In this document: piece by piece, positions 55,081 through 64,000 of the stretch
Layout: each line of letters begins with the position of its first letter
Numbering within the stretch: position 1 is the first letter of the stretch
NCBI GenBank assembly: GCA_014323865.1
Contig: JACONG010000014.1
Coordinates: 62,001-126,000 of the forward strand
Direction of reading: 5' to 3'
Length of the DNA: 64,000 nt
From: Rhodospirillales bacterium
Lineage (GTDB): Bacteria; Pseudomonadota; Alphaproteobacteria; SP197
Program-made: the position numbers and the translations under genes
Notes under the pieces: model-generated
What the model was told of the DNA's origin: nothing
What the model saw: the letters and a program-made list of their open reading frames with translations, nothing else
Database searches by the model: none

Positions 55081-56235
55081 ATGGCGCTCAAGGTCTCCCG
55101 ACGCGGCCATGTGCCGCCCTTCTTGGTCATGGAGGTGATGCAGGCAGCTGCAGATCGGATCGCGGCGGGCGGTGAGGTGCTCCATCTCGAGGTCGGGCAA
55201 CCGGGAACGCCTGCGCCCTTGGGCGTGCGGGAGGCGGCCAAGCAGGCGATCAATCACGAGCGCCTAGGTTACACGGTAGCACTGGGTATCGATCCGCTGC
55301 GCGAAGCGATCGCTCGCCACTATGCCGACGTCTATGGCGTCCCTGTTCCTGCCGAGCGCATTGTCGTAACGACGGGATCGTCAGCCGGGTTCCTGCTCTC
55401 GTTCCTTGCGTGTTTCGAGCCCGGCGACCGGGTCGCGCTCGCCGAGCCGGGTTACCCCTGCTACCGCAACATCCTGCAGGCGCTCGGTCTGGAGCCGGTC
55501 GCGCTGCCGGTCGACCACAACAGCCGGTATCAGCCGACCGTCGCGATGCTGCAGGCGCTCGCCGCACCCGTCGACGGCCTGATCGTGGCGAGCCCGTCGA
55601 ACCCGACAGGCGCCATGGTGTCCCGCGAGGACATGACGGCGCTCGCTGCTCACTGCCGGCAGGAGGGCATCCACCTGATCTCCGACGAGATCTATCACGG
55701 CATCGGCTACGGCATGGCGACGACGACTGCTGCAGTGATCGAACCCGACGCGGTCGTGATCAACAGCTTCTCGAAGTACTTCTCGATGACTGGCTGGCGT
55801 ATCGGCTGGATGGTCGTACCCGAGGATCTGCTGAAGCCGATCGAGCGCCTGGCGCAGAACATGTTCATCTCACCGCCGACCCTGTCGCAGCACGCCGCGG
55901 TCGCGGCCTTTGAATGCCGCGAGGAGCTCGAAGACAACGTCGCGGTTTATGCCGCCAATCGAGCCCTGCTGCTCGAGGAATTGCCTCGCGCCGGCCTGAC
56001 CCGCCTGAGTCAGGTCGATGGTGCGTTCTATATTTATGCCGATATCTCGTATCTGACCGACGACAGCGTCACCTTCTGCCGTGCGCTTCTGGACGACACC
56101 GGCGTTGCGGTGACCCCGGGGGTCGACTTCGACCCGGTGCGTGGTCACCGCTCGCTGAGGATTTCGTTCTCCGGCCCGAACGAGGATATGGCCGAGGCGG
56201 CCAGACGTCTGGCCGTTTGGCTCAAACGCCGCTGA
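55081..56235 (+). CDS. Class I/II aminotransferase (PLP)
   Basis: A fold-type I aminotransferase of 384 residues. The PLP lysine is in NSFSKYFSMTGWRIGWMVVP near residue 233. Other family marks are EVGQPGTPAPLGVREAAKQA, VVTTGSSAGFLLSFLACFEP, SPSNPTGAMVSREDMTALAA, LISDEIYHGIGYG and RGHRSLRISFSGPNEDMAEA. Aspartate or aromatic aminotransferase-like, substrate undecided. It starts 13 bases after the GGT-like gene and may share its transcript. It converges on rne with 10 bases between. Confidence 0.85.
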   Translation: MALKVSRRGHVPPFLVMEVMQAAADRIAAGGEVLHLEVGQPGTPAPLGVREAAKQAINHERLGYTVALGIDPLREAIARHYADVYGVPVPAERIVVTTGSSAGFLLSFLACFEPGDRVALAEPGYPCYRNILQALGLEPVALPVDHNSRYQPTVAMLQALAAPVDGLIVASPSNPTGAMVSREDMTALAAHCRQEGIHLISDEIYHGIGYGMATTTAAVIEPDAVVINSFSKYFSMTGWRIGWMVVPEDLLKPIERLAQNMFISPPTLSQHAAVAAFECREELEDNVAVYAANRALLLEELPRAGLTRLSQVDGAFYIYADISYLTDDSVTFCRALLDDTGVAVTPGVDFDPVRGHRSLRISFSGPNEDMAEAARRLAVWLKRR

Positions 56236-56245
56236 ACGCAGGACG

Positions 56246-58861
56246 TCAGTTCGGCCCGACGATCTTCTGCCACCACCCGCGGCGTGGCGACGACGGTGTG
56301 TCGCTCGCGGCTTCGTCAGCATCGGCCCCGACCACGGTCGTGGTGACGCCGTCGACCACCACCGACTCAGCCTCAGCGACCGGTTTCTCGATCGCGTCGG
56401 ATTTCGATCCCGCCTCGGGATCTACAACACTCTCCGGCGCCACATCCTCGTCCGAGTCCGCAGTGGCATCGACAGATGCGTCCTCCGCCGTCGCTTCATC
56501 GCGCTTACCACGACCACGCCGCCGCCGTTTCGGCGCATCGTCGCCGTCACCATTGTCCTGGGATGTCGCCTCGGTATCGACCGAGTCCTCGGAACGGGCT
56601 TCGGCAGTCTCGCCATTCTCGGCCGTCGCTTCGTCGTTGTCACTGCGACCGCGCCGGCGGCGTCCGCCGCGCTTGCCCCGACGGCGGCGCTTGCGTTCGC
56701 ACTCTTCGCCGTCTGCGTCAGCGTTGAGGGATTCGCCGTCGCCGCTCTCGTCACTGCTGTCCTCGGTCAAGACCTTGGCGTCATCGTTGTCGCCGCGATC
56801 CTTGCGCCGCCGTCGGCGGTTCTTGCTGCGCTTACCGCCTTCCGCCTCGGAGTCCGACAAACGATTGTGTGCGTCGCTGCGCTGATCTCGGGCGGTCGTG
56901 GTCTCGTCCTCGTCGCTGTCGCGTCCGGCGGACGTTTCGACGTGGATCTTGTAGTCCGGCGCGATCAGGTCGTCGTCGCGCTCAATGCCGACGCTCAGGC
57001 CGTGACGCTCTTCGATATCGACCAGCATCTGGCGCTTTTCGTTGAGCAGGTAGAGAGCGACCTTGGTCGGTACCAGAACGCGGATCGTGGCGGCGCGACC
57101 CTTGAGCGCTTCGTCCTCAATGCCGCGCAGAACATGCAGCACGGTGGACTCGGTCGAACGCATGTAGCCCGTGCCACCGCAGTGCGAGCAAACCTCGGAG
57201 AGCGCTTCCTGAAGGCTCGGGCGCAGGCGCTGGCGCGACATTTCCATGAGGCCGAAACCGCTGATACGGCCAATCTGGATGCGCGCTCTGTCGGCTTTCA
57301 CCGCTTCCTTCAACTTGCGCTCGACCGTGCGCTCGTTGCGGTGCTCGCCCATGTCGATGAAGTCGATGACGATAAGGCCCGCGAGATCACGCAGACGGAG
57401 CTGGCGGGCGATCTCGATCGCCGCCTCGACATTGGTCTTGAGCGCGGTCTCCTCAATGTTGCGCTCCTTGGTGGAGCGGCCCGAGTTGACGTCGATCGCG
57501 ACAAGTGCCTCGGTCAGGTTGATGACGATGTAGCCGCCCGACTTGAGCTGCACGACGGGGCTATGCATGGCGTCGAGCTGTCGTTCCACCTCGTAGCGGT
57601 GGAACAGCGAGGTCTGCTCCTTGTAGGGCTTCACCCGTGCCGCATGGCTCGGCATCAGGAGCTTCATGTAGGTCTTGGCCATCTTGTAGCCCTCGTCGCC
57701 CTCAACTAGCACCTCGTCGATGTCCTTGGCGTAGAGGTCGCGGATGGCCCGCTTGATGATGTTGGCTTCCTCGTAGATCAGCGATGGTGCCATGGCCTGC
57801 AGCGTGTCGGAGCGTATCTCCTCCCACTGCTTGAGCAGGCTGTTGAAGTCGCGCCGAATCTCGAGCTTGGTGCGGCCTTGGCCCGCAGTGCGGATGATCA
57901 GACCCATGCCTTGTGGCACCTCGAGGCCGATGGCGACGTCCTTCAGGCGACGGCGCTGCTTGGCGTCGGCGATCTTGCGCGAGATGCCGCCGCCGCGCGG
58001 CGTATTCGGCATCAGCACGCAGTAACGCCCGGCGATCGAGAGATAGGTTGTCAACGCCGCACCCTTGTTGCCGCGCTCTTCCTTGACGACCTGCACGAGC
58101 AGAATCTGGCGACGCTTGATGACCTCCTGAATGCGATAGCCGCGCTTCAGGATGGCCGAGTGCATCGCTGCTTCGGTGCGATCGCCTTCTTCCTCGTTGT
58201 TGCGCCGGCGCGAGCGACGGCGGCGCTGACGGGTGTCGGGCCGGTCGGGTGCCTCTGTGCGGGCGGGGGAGGGCGCCTTCGCCTTGTCGTCACTACTTTC
58301 GGTGTCGCAGTCGAAAGCTTCGGCCGGGGCTTCGTCATCATCCGCCGACGCGCTGTCGTCGTCGTCCGTTGCCTCCGCTGCCTCGGCATCCACCTCAGGA
58401 GCATACTCGCCGTCGGCAGCGGCGGTCACTTCAGCGGCATCGTTCTCTTCGTCTTCGGGCGAATCCCGGCTGTCGTCATCATCGTCGTCCGATGACTCCG
58501 CATAGTCGTCGTCATCGGACGAGGGCGCATCGGCCTCGGCGGCCTCCTCGTCCTCGCGGCTGGCTTGTTCGACCAAGCGAGCCTGCTCGGCAGCGAGTTC
58601 TTCGCGGTCCGAGACCGGAATCTGGAAATAGTCGGGATGGATCTCGCTGAAGGCGAGGAAACCGTGGCGATTGCCACCGTACTCTACGAACGCCGCCTGT
58701 AGCGACGGTTCGACGCGGGTTACCTTGGCGAGATATATGTTGCCCTTGAGCTGGGACTTAACGGCCGATTCAACGTCGAATTCCTGAAGTTCACGTCCGT
58801 CGGAGACGGCCACGCGGGTTTCTTCGCAGTGGCCCGCGTCGATCAACATACGTTTGGTCAT
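56246..58861 (-). CDS. rne: Ribonuclease E/G with acidic insertion and basic C-terminal tail
   Basis: The main endoribonuclease of mRNA decay and rRNA/tRNA processing. ATG 58861 gives MTKRMLIDAGHCEETRVAVS. The S1 domain (NIYLAKVTRVEPSLQAAFVE) is interrupted by about 120 acidic residues (approximately 90-215). The DNase-I-like catalytic part has ALVAIDVNSGRSTKERNIEE and GLIVIDFIDMGEHRNERTVE with the metal Asp residues. The Zn-link is VCSHCGGTGYMRSTEST. The last 250 residues are low-complexity, with Arg-rich blocks (KNRRRRRKDRG, KRRRRGRGKRDEATAED) that would bind RNA and degradosome partners. Confidence 0.93.
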   Translation of the reverse strand: MTKRMLIDAGHCEETRVAVSDGRELQEFDVESAVKSQLKGNIYLAKVTRVEPSLQAAFVEYGGNRHGFLAFSEIHPDYFQIPVSDREELAAEQARLVEQASREDEEAAEADAPSSDDDDYAESSDDDDDDSRDSPEDEENDAAEVTAAADGEYAPEVDAEAAEATDDDDSASADDDEAPAEAFDCDTESSDDKAKAPSPARTEAPDRPDTRQRRRRSRRRNNEEEGDRTEAAMHSAILKRGYRIQEVIKRRQILLVQVVKEERGNKGAALTTYLSIAGRYCVLMPNTPRGGGISRKIADAKQRRRLKDVAIGLEVPQGMGLIIRTAGQGRTKLEIRRDFNSLLKQWEEIRSDTLQAMAPSLIYEEANIIKRAIRDLYAKDIDEVLVEGDEGYKMAKTYMKLLMPSHAARVKPYKEQTSLFHRYEVERQLDAMHSPVVQLKSGGYIVINLTEALVAIDVNSGRSTKERNIEETALKTNVEAAIEIARQLRLRDLAGLIVIDFIDMGEHRNERTVERKLKEAVKADRARIQIGRISGFGLMEMSRQRLRPSLQEALSEVCSHCGGTGYMRSTESTVLHVLRGIEDEALKGRAATIRVLVPTKVALYLLNEKRQMLVDIEERHGLSVGIERDDDLIAPDYKIHVETSAGRDSDEDETTTARDQRSDAHNRLSDSEAEGGKRSKNRRRRRKDRGDNDDAKVLTEDSSDESGDGESLNADADGEECERKRRRRGKRGGRRRRGRSDNDEATAENGETAEARSEDSVDTEATSQDNGDGDDAPKRRRRGRGKRDEATAEDASVDATADSDEDVAPESVVDPEAGSKSDAIEKPVAEAESVVVDGVTTTVVGADADEAASDTPSSPRRGWWQKIVGPN

Positions 58862-59202
58862 TGTAGTTCCAATTTGCGGAGACAGCGCGCGTGCTGGCGA
58901 GGCCTTGGCGTCGAGCCGGCGCTGCCCGGGTTGAGCGTGCCCCCGGAACGGCATCCCGACGGGCATCCGCTGTCATTACGGCGGCAACCGAAAGGCCGCT
59001 CCTCAGGGCGGCGCACATCTCGGTCGTGCTTCGGGAATGTGCGGTTGAGGGGAGCACGTTGATCCTTTCCTGTGCGGCCCGGATTGCGGCTGCTTGCCGC
59101 GCGGCGCCATTCGTGATTCAATGGCTGCACATGAAAACCATTACTTTCAAGGGCATAGCGCTTTTCATGAAAGCAACGGCTGAGCGATACAGACATCATA
59201 GT

Positions 59203-60429
59203 ATGCCCGCGATGGTCGCGACAACCTTCCATTCGCGCATATCGGCGTGTTTTCTCGTCTGCCTCTTGGCTGTGCTGTCGTTCGCAGCGATGCCGGCAGT
59301 TTCCAAAATGCCGGAAGTGGTTGGGGTCAGAACAGGTGTTAATGGCGAGGCGACACGCTTCGTTCTCGACCTGACCGAGGCGGTCGACTACGAAGTCTTC
59401 ACGCTCGACAACCCGGATCGTGTTGTCGTCGATCTTTCCGATGTCGCCTGGAGTCTTCCAGCCGAGAGCCATCAGCTCAACAAGGGTGTAATCGACGGTT
59501 TTCGCTACGGCACCTACGAGGCCGGTACGTCGCGCATTGTGCTCGAGGTCAACGGCCCGGTCACTGTGCGCGATGCCTTCCTTCTGGAGCCCGCATCGGG
59601 GTTCGGGTGGCGTTTTGTCCTTGATCTCGAACCCGGGGTCGTCGTTCCGGTGGCCGAAGCCGATCCGGTCGAGCCCTCGCCCGTGATCAAAACGGTGACG
59701 TGGGACGGGCCTCCCGTGCCCGGCGACAAGCCGGAACCGACCAAACCTATCATCGTGCTCGACCCCGGACACGGCGGCGACGATCCGGGCGCCATCGGGA
59801 TCAGCGGCACCTACGAGAAGGACATCGCCCTGACTGCCGCACGCGAGCTGAAGGACAAGCTTGAGGCGACCGGCCTCTACTACGTGGTTCTGACGCGCGA
59901 CACCGACATCTTCCTGCGTCTCGGCGAGCGGGTCGAACTGGCACGCGCGGCCGATGCCGATCTGTTCATCTCAATCCACGCCGATTCCATTGCCGACCCC
60001 AGCGTGCGCGGTGCGGGCGTTTACACGCTGTCGGAGACGGCGTCGGATGCCGAGGCCGAGGCGCTGGCCCAGAAGGAAAACAAGTCCGATCTGATTGCCG
60101 GCGTCGACTTCATCAACGTGGCCTACGACCCCGTCACGACGAACATTCTTATCGACCTCGCCCAGCGCGAAACGACCAACGCATCCTCGGAGTTCGCCCA
60201 TATCCTGACCGACGAACTGACCGACACGGTGAAGATGCGTGGCAACGCACACCGCTTCGCCGGGTTCCGGGTCCTGAAGGCACCGGACGTGCCGTCGGTG
60301 CTGCTTGAGATGGGCTACATGTCGAACGTCGAGGAAGAGCGCAACATGCTCGATCAGGCGTTTCGCGGACGCCTGCTGACGGCCGTCGTGGACGCCGTCG
60401 GTGTCTACTTCTCTGACCATCCGCGCTGA
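59203..60429 (+). CDS. N-acetylmuramoyl-L-alanine amidase (AmiC-like)
   Basis: Cuts the amide bond between muramic acid and peptide during cell separation. The start is uncertain: ATG 59203 gives a compact signal peptide (SACFLVCLLAVLSFAAMPAV); longer forms from 59131 or 59167 are possible. An AMIN domain follows (FVLDLTEAVDYEVFTLDNPD). The Amidase_3 catalytic domain is PIIVLDPGHGGDDPGAIGIS, YEKDIALTAARELKDKLEAT, DLFISIHADSIADPSVRGAG and PSVLLEMGYMSNVEEERNML, with the Zn His/Glu set. About 408 residues. It lies 100 bases before the PBP1A gene, a frequent pairing, and divergent from rne. Confidence 0.88.
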   Translation: MPAMVATTFHSRISACFLVCLLAVLSFAAMPAVSKMPEVVGVRTGVNGEATRFVLDLTEAVDYEVFTLDNPDRVVVDLSDVAWSLPAESHQLNKGVIDGFRYGTYEAGTSRIVLEVNGPVTVRDAFLLEPASGFGWRFVLDLEPGVVVPVAEADPVEPSPVIKTVTWDGPPVPGDKPEPTKPIIVLDPGHGGDDPGAIGISGTYEKDIALTAARELKDKLEATGLYYVVLTRDTDIFLRLGERVELARAADADLFISIHADSIADPSVRGAGVYTLSETASDAEAEALAQKENKSDLIAGVDFINVAYDPVTTNILIDLAQRETTNASSEFAHILTDELTDTVKMRGNAHRFAGFRVLKAPDVPSVLLEMGYMSNVEEERNMLDQAFRGRLLTAVVDAVGVYFSDHPR

Positions 60430-60529
60430 GGCGACCGTCACGGCGATGCCACAATGGTGTCCTAGACGACGAATCGGATAAGCTGCCACTCGCAGCGCTA
60501 GAACGACCCAACGATAGGGAACACAACCT

Positions 60530-63010
60530 TTGTCCGACGAACCCGAGGGCAAGCCCAGAAAGAAGAAGCGGCGCTGGGTCCTGCGCATCCTGCTCGTCCT
60601 GATCGTGGTCGGAATGCTCGGTGCGATCGCGGTGAGCGGCGCCGTTGTCTACGCCTTCAAGCACTATGGCCAAGGCCTGCCCGACCATCGCGTCCTGCTC
60701 GATTACGAGCCGCCGGTCGCGACCCGTGTCTACGCGGGCGACGGCAGCCTGATGGCGGAGTTCGCGATCGAGAACCGCGTCTTCGTTCCGGTCGAGGCCA
60801 TTCCGGATGTGGCCAAGAACGCCTTCATCGCGGCCGAGGACCAGAACTTCTACCAACACTTCGGCATTGATCCTGAGGGTGTGCTGCGCGCCGCCATCAC
60901 AAACATCATCACGGTGGTCCGGGGCGACAACCGTCGTCTTCAAGGCGCCTCGACGATCACCCAGCAGGCCGCCAAGAACTTCTTCCTGACCAACGAGGTT
61001 TCCTACGAGCGCAAGATCAAGGAAGCCGTACTTGCCTTCAGGATTGAGGAGGCGCTGAGCAAGGACCGAATCCTCGAACTCTACCTCAACGAGATCTACC
61101 TGGGCTTCAACTCCTATGGCGTGGCGGCAGCGGCGCTGAACTACTTCAACAAGCCGCTGACCGAGCTGACCCTAGAGGAAGCGGCTTATCTCGCGACTCT
61201 GCCCAAGGCACCCAACAATTATCATCCGATCCGCAAGACTGACGCTGCGATCGAACGGCGCAACTGGGTGATCAGCCGCATGGTCGAAGAGGGCTACGCT
61301 TCGCTCGACGAAGGACTGGCCGCGCAGACCCTCCCGCTGGGAGTCGACCTCTCGGGCTCCCGCGCGCCGCTGCTCGCGGCCTATGCCTCTGAAGAGATCC
61401 GCCGTGACATCGCCGAGCGCTATGGCACCGACGCGCTTTACGAAGGAGGTCTCTATGTCCGCTCGACCATCGATCCCGCCCTGCAGGATGCTGCCCGGCG
61501 CGCCTTGCGGCTGGGCCTCAGCGCCTACGACCGTCGACACGGCTGGCGCGGCCCGGTCTCGGCCATCGAACTCGACGGCTCATGGTCCGAGACGCTGGGC
61601 GACGTCGTCGTCCCCGACGACTTGATGCCGTGGCGCCTGGCCGCGGTGCTAGGCATGAACGACGCCGCCGTTGTCATCGGCTTCGATGACGGCACCAACG
61701 GCATTATCCTGCTTGAGGACATGACATGGGCCCGCGCGCAGCTTGAGGACGGCGGTCTCGGACCTTCGGTCTCGCGTCCCTCGGACGTGCTGACGATCGG
61801 CGATGTGATCCTCGTGGAGGCCCTGTCGGAGGACGCCGAGCGCGACGTGCCCGAAGGTGCGCCGATCTACGCCCTGCGGCAGTTCCCGGAGGCCTCGGGC
61901 GGACTGGTAGCGATGGATCCGCACACCGGCCGTATCCTCGCCATGGAGGGCGGTTTCAGTTTCGACGACAGCGAGTTCAACCGCGCAACCCAGGCGATGC
62001 GCCAGCCCGGTTCGGCCTTCAAACCGTTCGTCTACATGGCCGCACTCGATCACGGCTTTACACCGGCCACGCTGATCGAGGATGCGCCCTTCGTGTTCGA
62101 TCCGGGCAAGGGCCAAGAGATCTGGAAGCCGGCCAACTACAGCCACGAGTTCTACGGTCCGACGCCGCTCCGGGTGGGGATCGAGAAATCGCGCAACCTG
62201 ATGACCGTGCGCTTGGCCAACATTGTCGGCCCGCAGGTGGTGGCCGACTATGCCTACGATTTCGGCATCATCCCAGCCGATCTGTCGTTCTATCTGCCCA
62301 TGGCGCTGGGTGCTGCCGAGACCACGCTGCTCCAGATGACTGCGGGCTACGCGATGATCGTCAACGGTGGCAAACGTGTGGAACCTGCGATCGTCGAGCG
62401 CATCCAGGATCGCGACGGCAACACGATCTGGCGGCGCGACGAACGGCTCTGCGAGAATTGCCTGAGCGACGAGTGGGCTGACGATCTGGACGTGCCGCAA
62501 CTGCCCGATCTGCGCGAGCAGGTCGTATCGCCGCAGACTGCGTATCAGATCGCCCACATCATGGAAGGTGTCATTGAGCGAGGCACCGGTGTCCGGCTGC
62601 GCGAGCTTGGCCGGCCTCTGGCCGGCAAGACCGGCACCACGAACGAAAACCGTGATGCTTGGTTCATGGGCTTTTCGCCCGATCTGGCCGTGGGCGTTTA
62701 TGTCGGCTTCGACCAGCCGGCTTCCCTGGGCAACCACGAGACCGGTGCGTCGGTCGCGATTCCCGTCTGGAAAGCCTTCATCGGCGAAGCGCTGGCGAAC
62801 GAACCCGTCGTGCCGTTCCGTATTCCGCCCGACATCCGCCTTGTGCGGATCGATGCTGATCGTGGCCTGCTGCCGGGTGTGGTGACCGAGCGGATCATCA
62901 CCGAGGCGTTCCGGCTCGGCACCGAACCAACCGAAGTGGCCGACAGTGTGGTGATCTCGTCCGAGGACGTGATCGACGGATTCGACCCCTCCATTTCCGG
63001 GGTCTATTGA
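60530..63010 (+). CDS. mrcA: Penicillin-binding protein 1A (bifunctional)
   Basis: Polymerises glycan strands and crosslinks peptides in the periplasm. TTG 60530 follows AGGGA. A basic N-terminus (RKKKRRWVLRILLVLIVVGM) leads into one membrane helix. The transglycosylase domain has the catalytic Glu in FIAAEDQNFYQHFGIDPEGV near residue 105 and RLQGASTITQQAAKNFFLTN near 145. The transpeptidase domain has SxxK in MRQPGSAFKPFVYMAALDHG near 495, SRN in GIEKSRNLMTVRLAN near 552 and KTG in LAGKTGTTNENRDAWFMGF near 699. About 826 residues, normal for PBP1A with an OB-like insert. prfB follows 53 bases later. Confidence 0.95.
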   Translation: MSDEPEGKPRKKKRRWVLRILLVLIVVGMLGAIAVSGAVVYAFKHYGQGLPDHRVLLDYEPPVATRVYAGDGSLMAEFAIENRVFVPVEAIPDVAKNAFIAAEDQNFYQHFGIDPEGVLRAAITNIITVVRGDNRRLQGASTITQQAAKNFFLTNEVSYERKIKEAVLAFRIEEALSKDRILELYLNEIYLGFNSYGVAAAALNYFNKPLTELTLEEAAYLATLPKAPNNYHPIRKTDAAIERRNWVISRMVEEGYASLDEGLAAQTLPLGVDLSGSRAPLLAAYASEEIRRDIAERYGTDALYEGGLYVRSTIDPALQDAARRALRLGLSAYDRRHGWRGPVSAIELDGSWSETLGDVVVPDDLMPWRLAAVLGMNDAAVVIGFDDGTNGIILLEDMTWARAQLEDGGLGPSVSRPSDVLTIGDVILVEALSEDAERDVPEGAPIYALRQFPEASGGLVAMDPHTGRILAMEGGFSFDDSEFNRATQAMRQPGSAFKPFVYMAALDHGFTPATLIEDAPFVFDPGKGQEIWKPANYSHEFYGPTPLRVGIEKSRNLMTVRLANIVGPQVVADYAYDFGIIPADLSFYLPMALGAAETTLLQMTAGYAMIVNGGKRVEPAIVERIQDRDGNTIWRRDERLCENCLSDEWADDLDVPQLPDLREQVVSPQTAYQIAHIMEGVIERGTGVRLRELGRPLAGKTGTTNENRDAWFMGFSPDLAVGVYVGFDQPASLGNHETGASVAIPVWKAFIGEALANEPVVPFRIPPDIRLVRIDADRGLLPGVVTERIITEAFRLGTEPTEVADSVVISSEDVIDGFDPSISGVY

Positions 63011-63063
63011 CGGCGGTTGCGTACGACGCCAGTTTCTGCGCCCGCCCGAAGCCGGAGAAGAAC

Positions 63064-64000
63064 ATGCGCGCCGACATTGCCGATCTGAAGCAGACCATCG
63101 AGTCAGGCCTCCTCCTGGTCCGGAGGCATCTTTGACTGGGATAACGCGGTAACCCGGCTCGACGAGGTCGAGCATCTCGCCCAGGACCCTGAACTCTGGA
63201 GCGATCCGGAGAAAGCTCAGGTCCTGATGCGCGAGCGTACCCGCCTTTCGGGCGCGATCGATGGCGTGCGCGACCTTGAGGCCGAACTCTCCGACAGCAT
63301 CGAGATCGCTGAACTCGCCGAACTCGAAGGTGAAGACGAGTTGATCACCGAGGCCGTCGCGACGTTGCAGAAGCTCGCCGCCAGGGTCGAGAATCTCCGT
63401 GTCGAAAGCCTGCTGTCGGGCGAGGCTGACGGCAACGACTGCTATCTCGAGGTCCATGCCGGCGCCGGCGGCACCGAGAGCCAGGACTGGGCCCAGATGC
63501 TGCTCAGGATGTACACGCGCTGGGCAGACGCCCGCGGCTTCAAGATCGAGGGGCTGGACGAGAGCCCGGGTGAAGAAGCGGGCATCAAGTCGGCTGCGAT
63601 CAAGATCAGCGGGCTAAATGCTTATGGCTGGACCAAGACCGAGTCGGGCGTTCATCGGCTGGTGCGAATCTCGCCCTTTGATTCCCAGGCTCGGCGGCAC
63701 ACGAGTTTCGCCAGTGTCAGCGTCTCGCCCGTGGTCGACGACTCGATCGAGGTCGATGTCGAGGACAAGGATGTGCGCGTCGATACCTATCGGGCGTCGG
63801 GTGCGGGCGGTCAGCACGTCAACAAGACCGACAGCGCAATCCGACTGACGCATATGCCGACGGGCGTCGTGGTGCAGTGCCAGAACAACCGCTCCCAGCA
63901 CCGCAACCGAGCCGAGGCGTGGGCGATGCTGAAGTCCCGGCTCTACGAGCGGGAGCTCCGGATGCGCGAGGAACAGGCGGCAGCCGAGAACGCCGAGAAG
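63064..64000 (+). CDS. prfB: Peptide chain release factor 2, 3' end beyond the window; needs +1 frameshift
   Basis: RF2 reads UGA and UAA stops. ATG 63064 opens 23 codons ([20 protein letters not shown] then RHL) ending at an in-frame TGA (63133-63135). The protein continues in the +1 frame as [40 protein letters not shown] and [19 protein letters not shown] with the SPF codon-recognition motif, then [20 protein letters not shown] with the GGQ catalytic motif. The break is the normal autoregulatory frameshift, not damage. About 312 residues are visible; the last 50-60 lie beyond the edge. It follows PBP1A. Confidence 0.93.
63122..63136 (+). promoter_or_regulatory. prfB programmed +1 frameshift site
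   Basis: The sequence GGAGGCATCTTTGAC has a Shine-Dalgarno-like GGAGG (63122-63126), three bases, then CTT TGA C (63130-63136). This is the classical RF2 slip site: low RF2 lets the ribosome pause on UGA and shift +1 to continue at GAC. Confidence 0.9.

Noticed and set aside
56246-58500. Plus-strand low-complexity frames opposite rne (Ser-, Arg- or Asp-rich)
   Set aside because: They are complements of the acidic and Arg-rich codons of RNase E, with no start context or family match.
63064-63135. prfB as a pseudogene because of the early TGA
   Set aside because: The stop is inside the conserved RF2 frameshift signal and the +1 frame is intact to the window edge.

Overview
The window reads as high-GC alphaproteobacterial chromosome, most like the Rhodospirillales. 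The grounds are gene families and gene orders typical of that class: rpsF-rpsR-DUF2232-rplI beside dnaB, fabD-fabG-acpP-fabF-mltG-yicC-gmk, pepA-holC back to back with lptF-lptG-lptD-surA-pdxA-rsmA, NDUFA12-mlaD-DUF2155-aat-accC-accB-aroQ, DUF2066-hdaA next to purM-purN, and a single-chain B12-dependent ribonucleotide reductase. I cannot name a genus. No tRNA, rRNA, CRISPR array, insertion sequence or prophage is visible.

Layout. 1-430 is the start of dnaB (minus, cut by the window edge). 431-3082 is a decayed catabolic cluster with one intact alpha/beta hydrolase, then cfa and the ribosomal-protein operon (3083-6702, minus). 6927-13737 is fatty-acid synthesis, mltG, yicC and gmk. 13867-22200 (minus) is a GNAT gene and the rsmA-pdxA-surA-lptD-lptG-lptF envelope cluster. 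pepA and holC follow (22400-24340). 24345-27327 is a run of broken genes. Then come a GFA protein, ndk, a 2-hydroxyacid dehydrogenase, purN/purM, DUF2066, hdaA, an unusual SDR, and the iron-storage pair bfd/bfr. A dead cytochrome gene (35482-36864) precedes rnd, aspS, panB/panC. An AT-richer scar with a broken DNA methyltransferase (42110-42980) separates panC from nrdJ. 47285-53121 holds NDUFA12, mlaD, aat, acc genes, aroQ and a BepA-like protease. The right end holds a GGT-like lipoprotein, an aminotransferase, rne, an amidase, PBP1A and prfB, which carries its programmed +1 frameshift and runs off the edge.

The core genes form coherent units: lipid synthesis (fab, acc, cfa), envelope building (lptD/F/G, surA, mltG, PBP1A, amidase, MlaD) and cofactor/nucleotide supply (panB/C, pdxA, purM/N, ndk, gmk, nrdJ). 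The housekeeping genes look intact, while about twelve catabolic, redox or defence genes are broken by frameshifts, stops and deletions. I infer a lineage that is losing accessory metabolism, not a sequence full of errors. I found no clearly new multi-gene system. The most unusual items are a GGT-like lipoprotein with a replaced catalytic threonine, an SDR lacking the YxxxK pair, a consensus DnaA box in front of nrdJ, and the pattern of gene decay.
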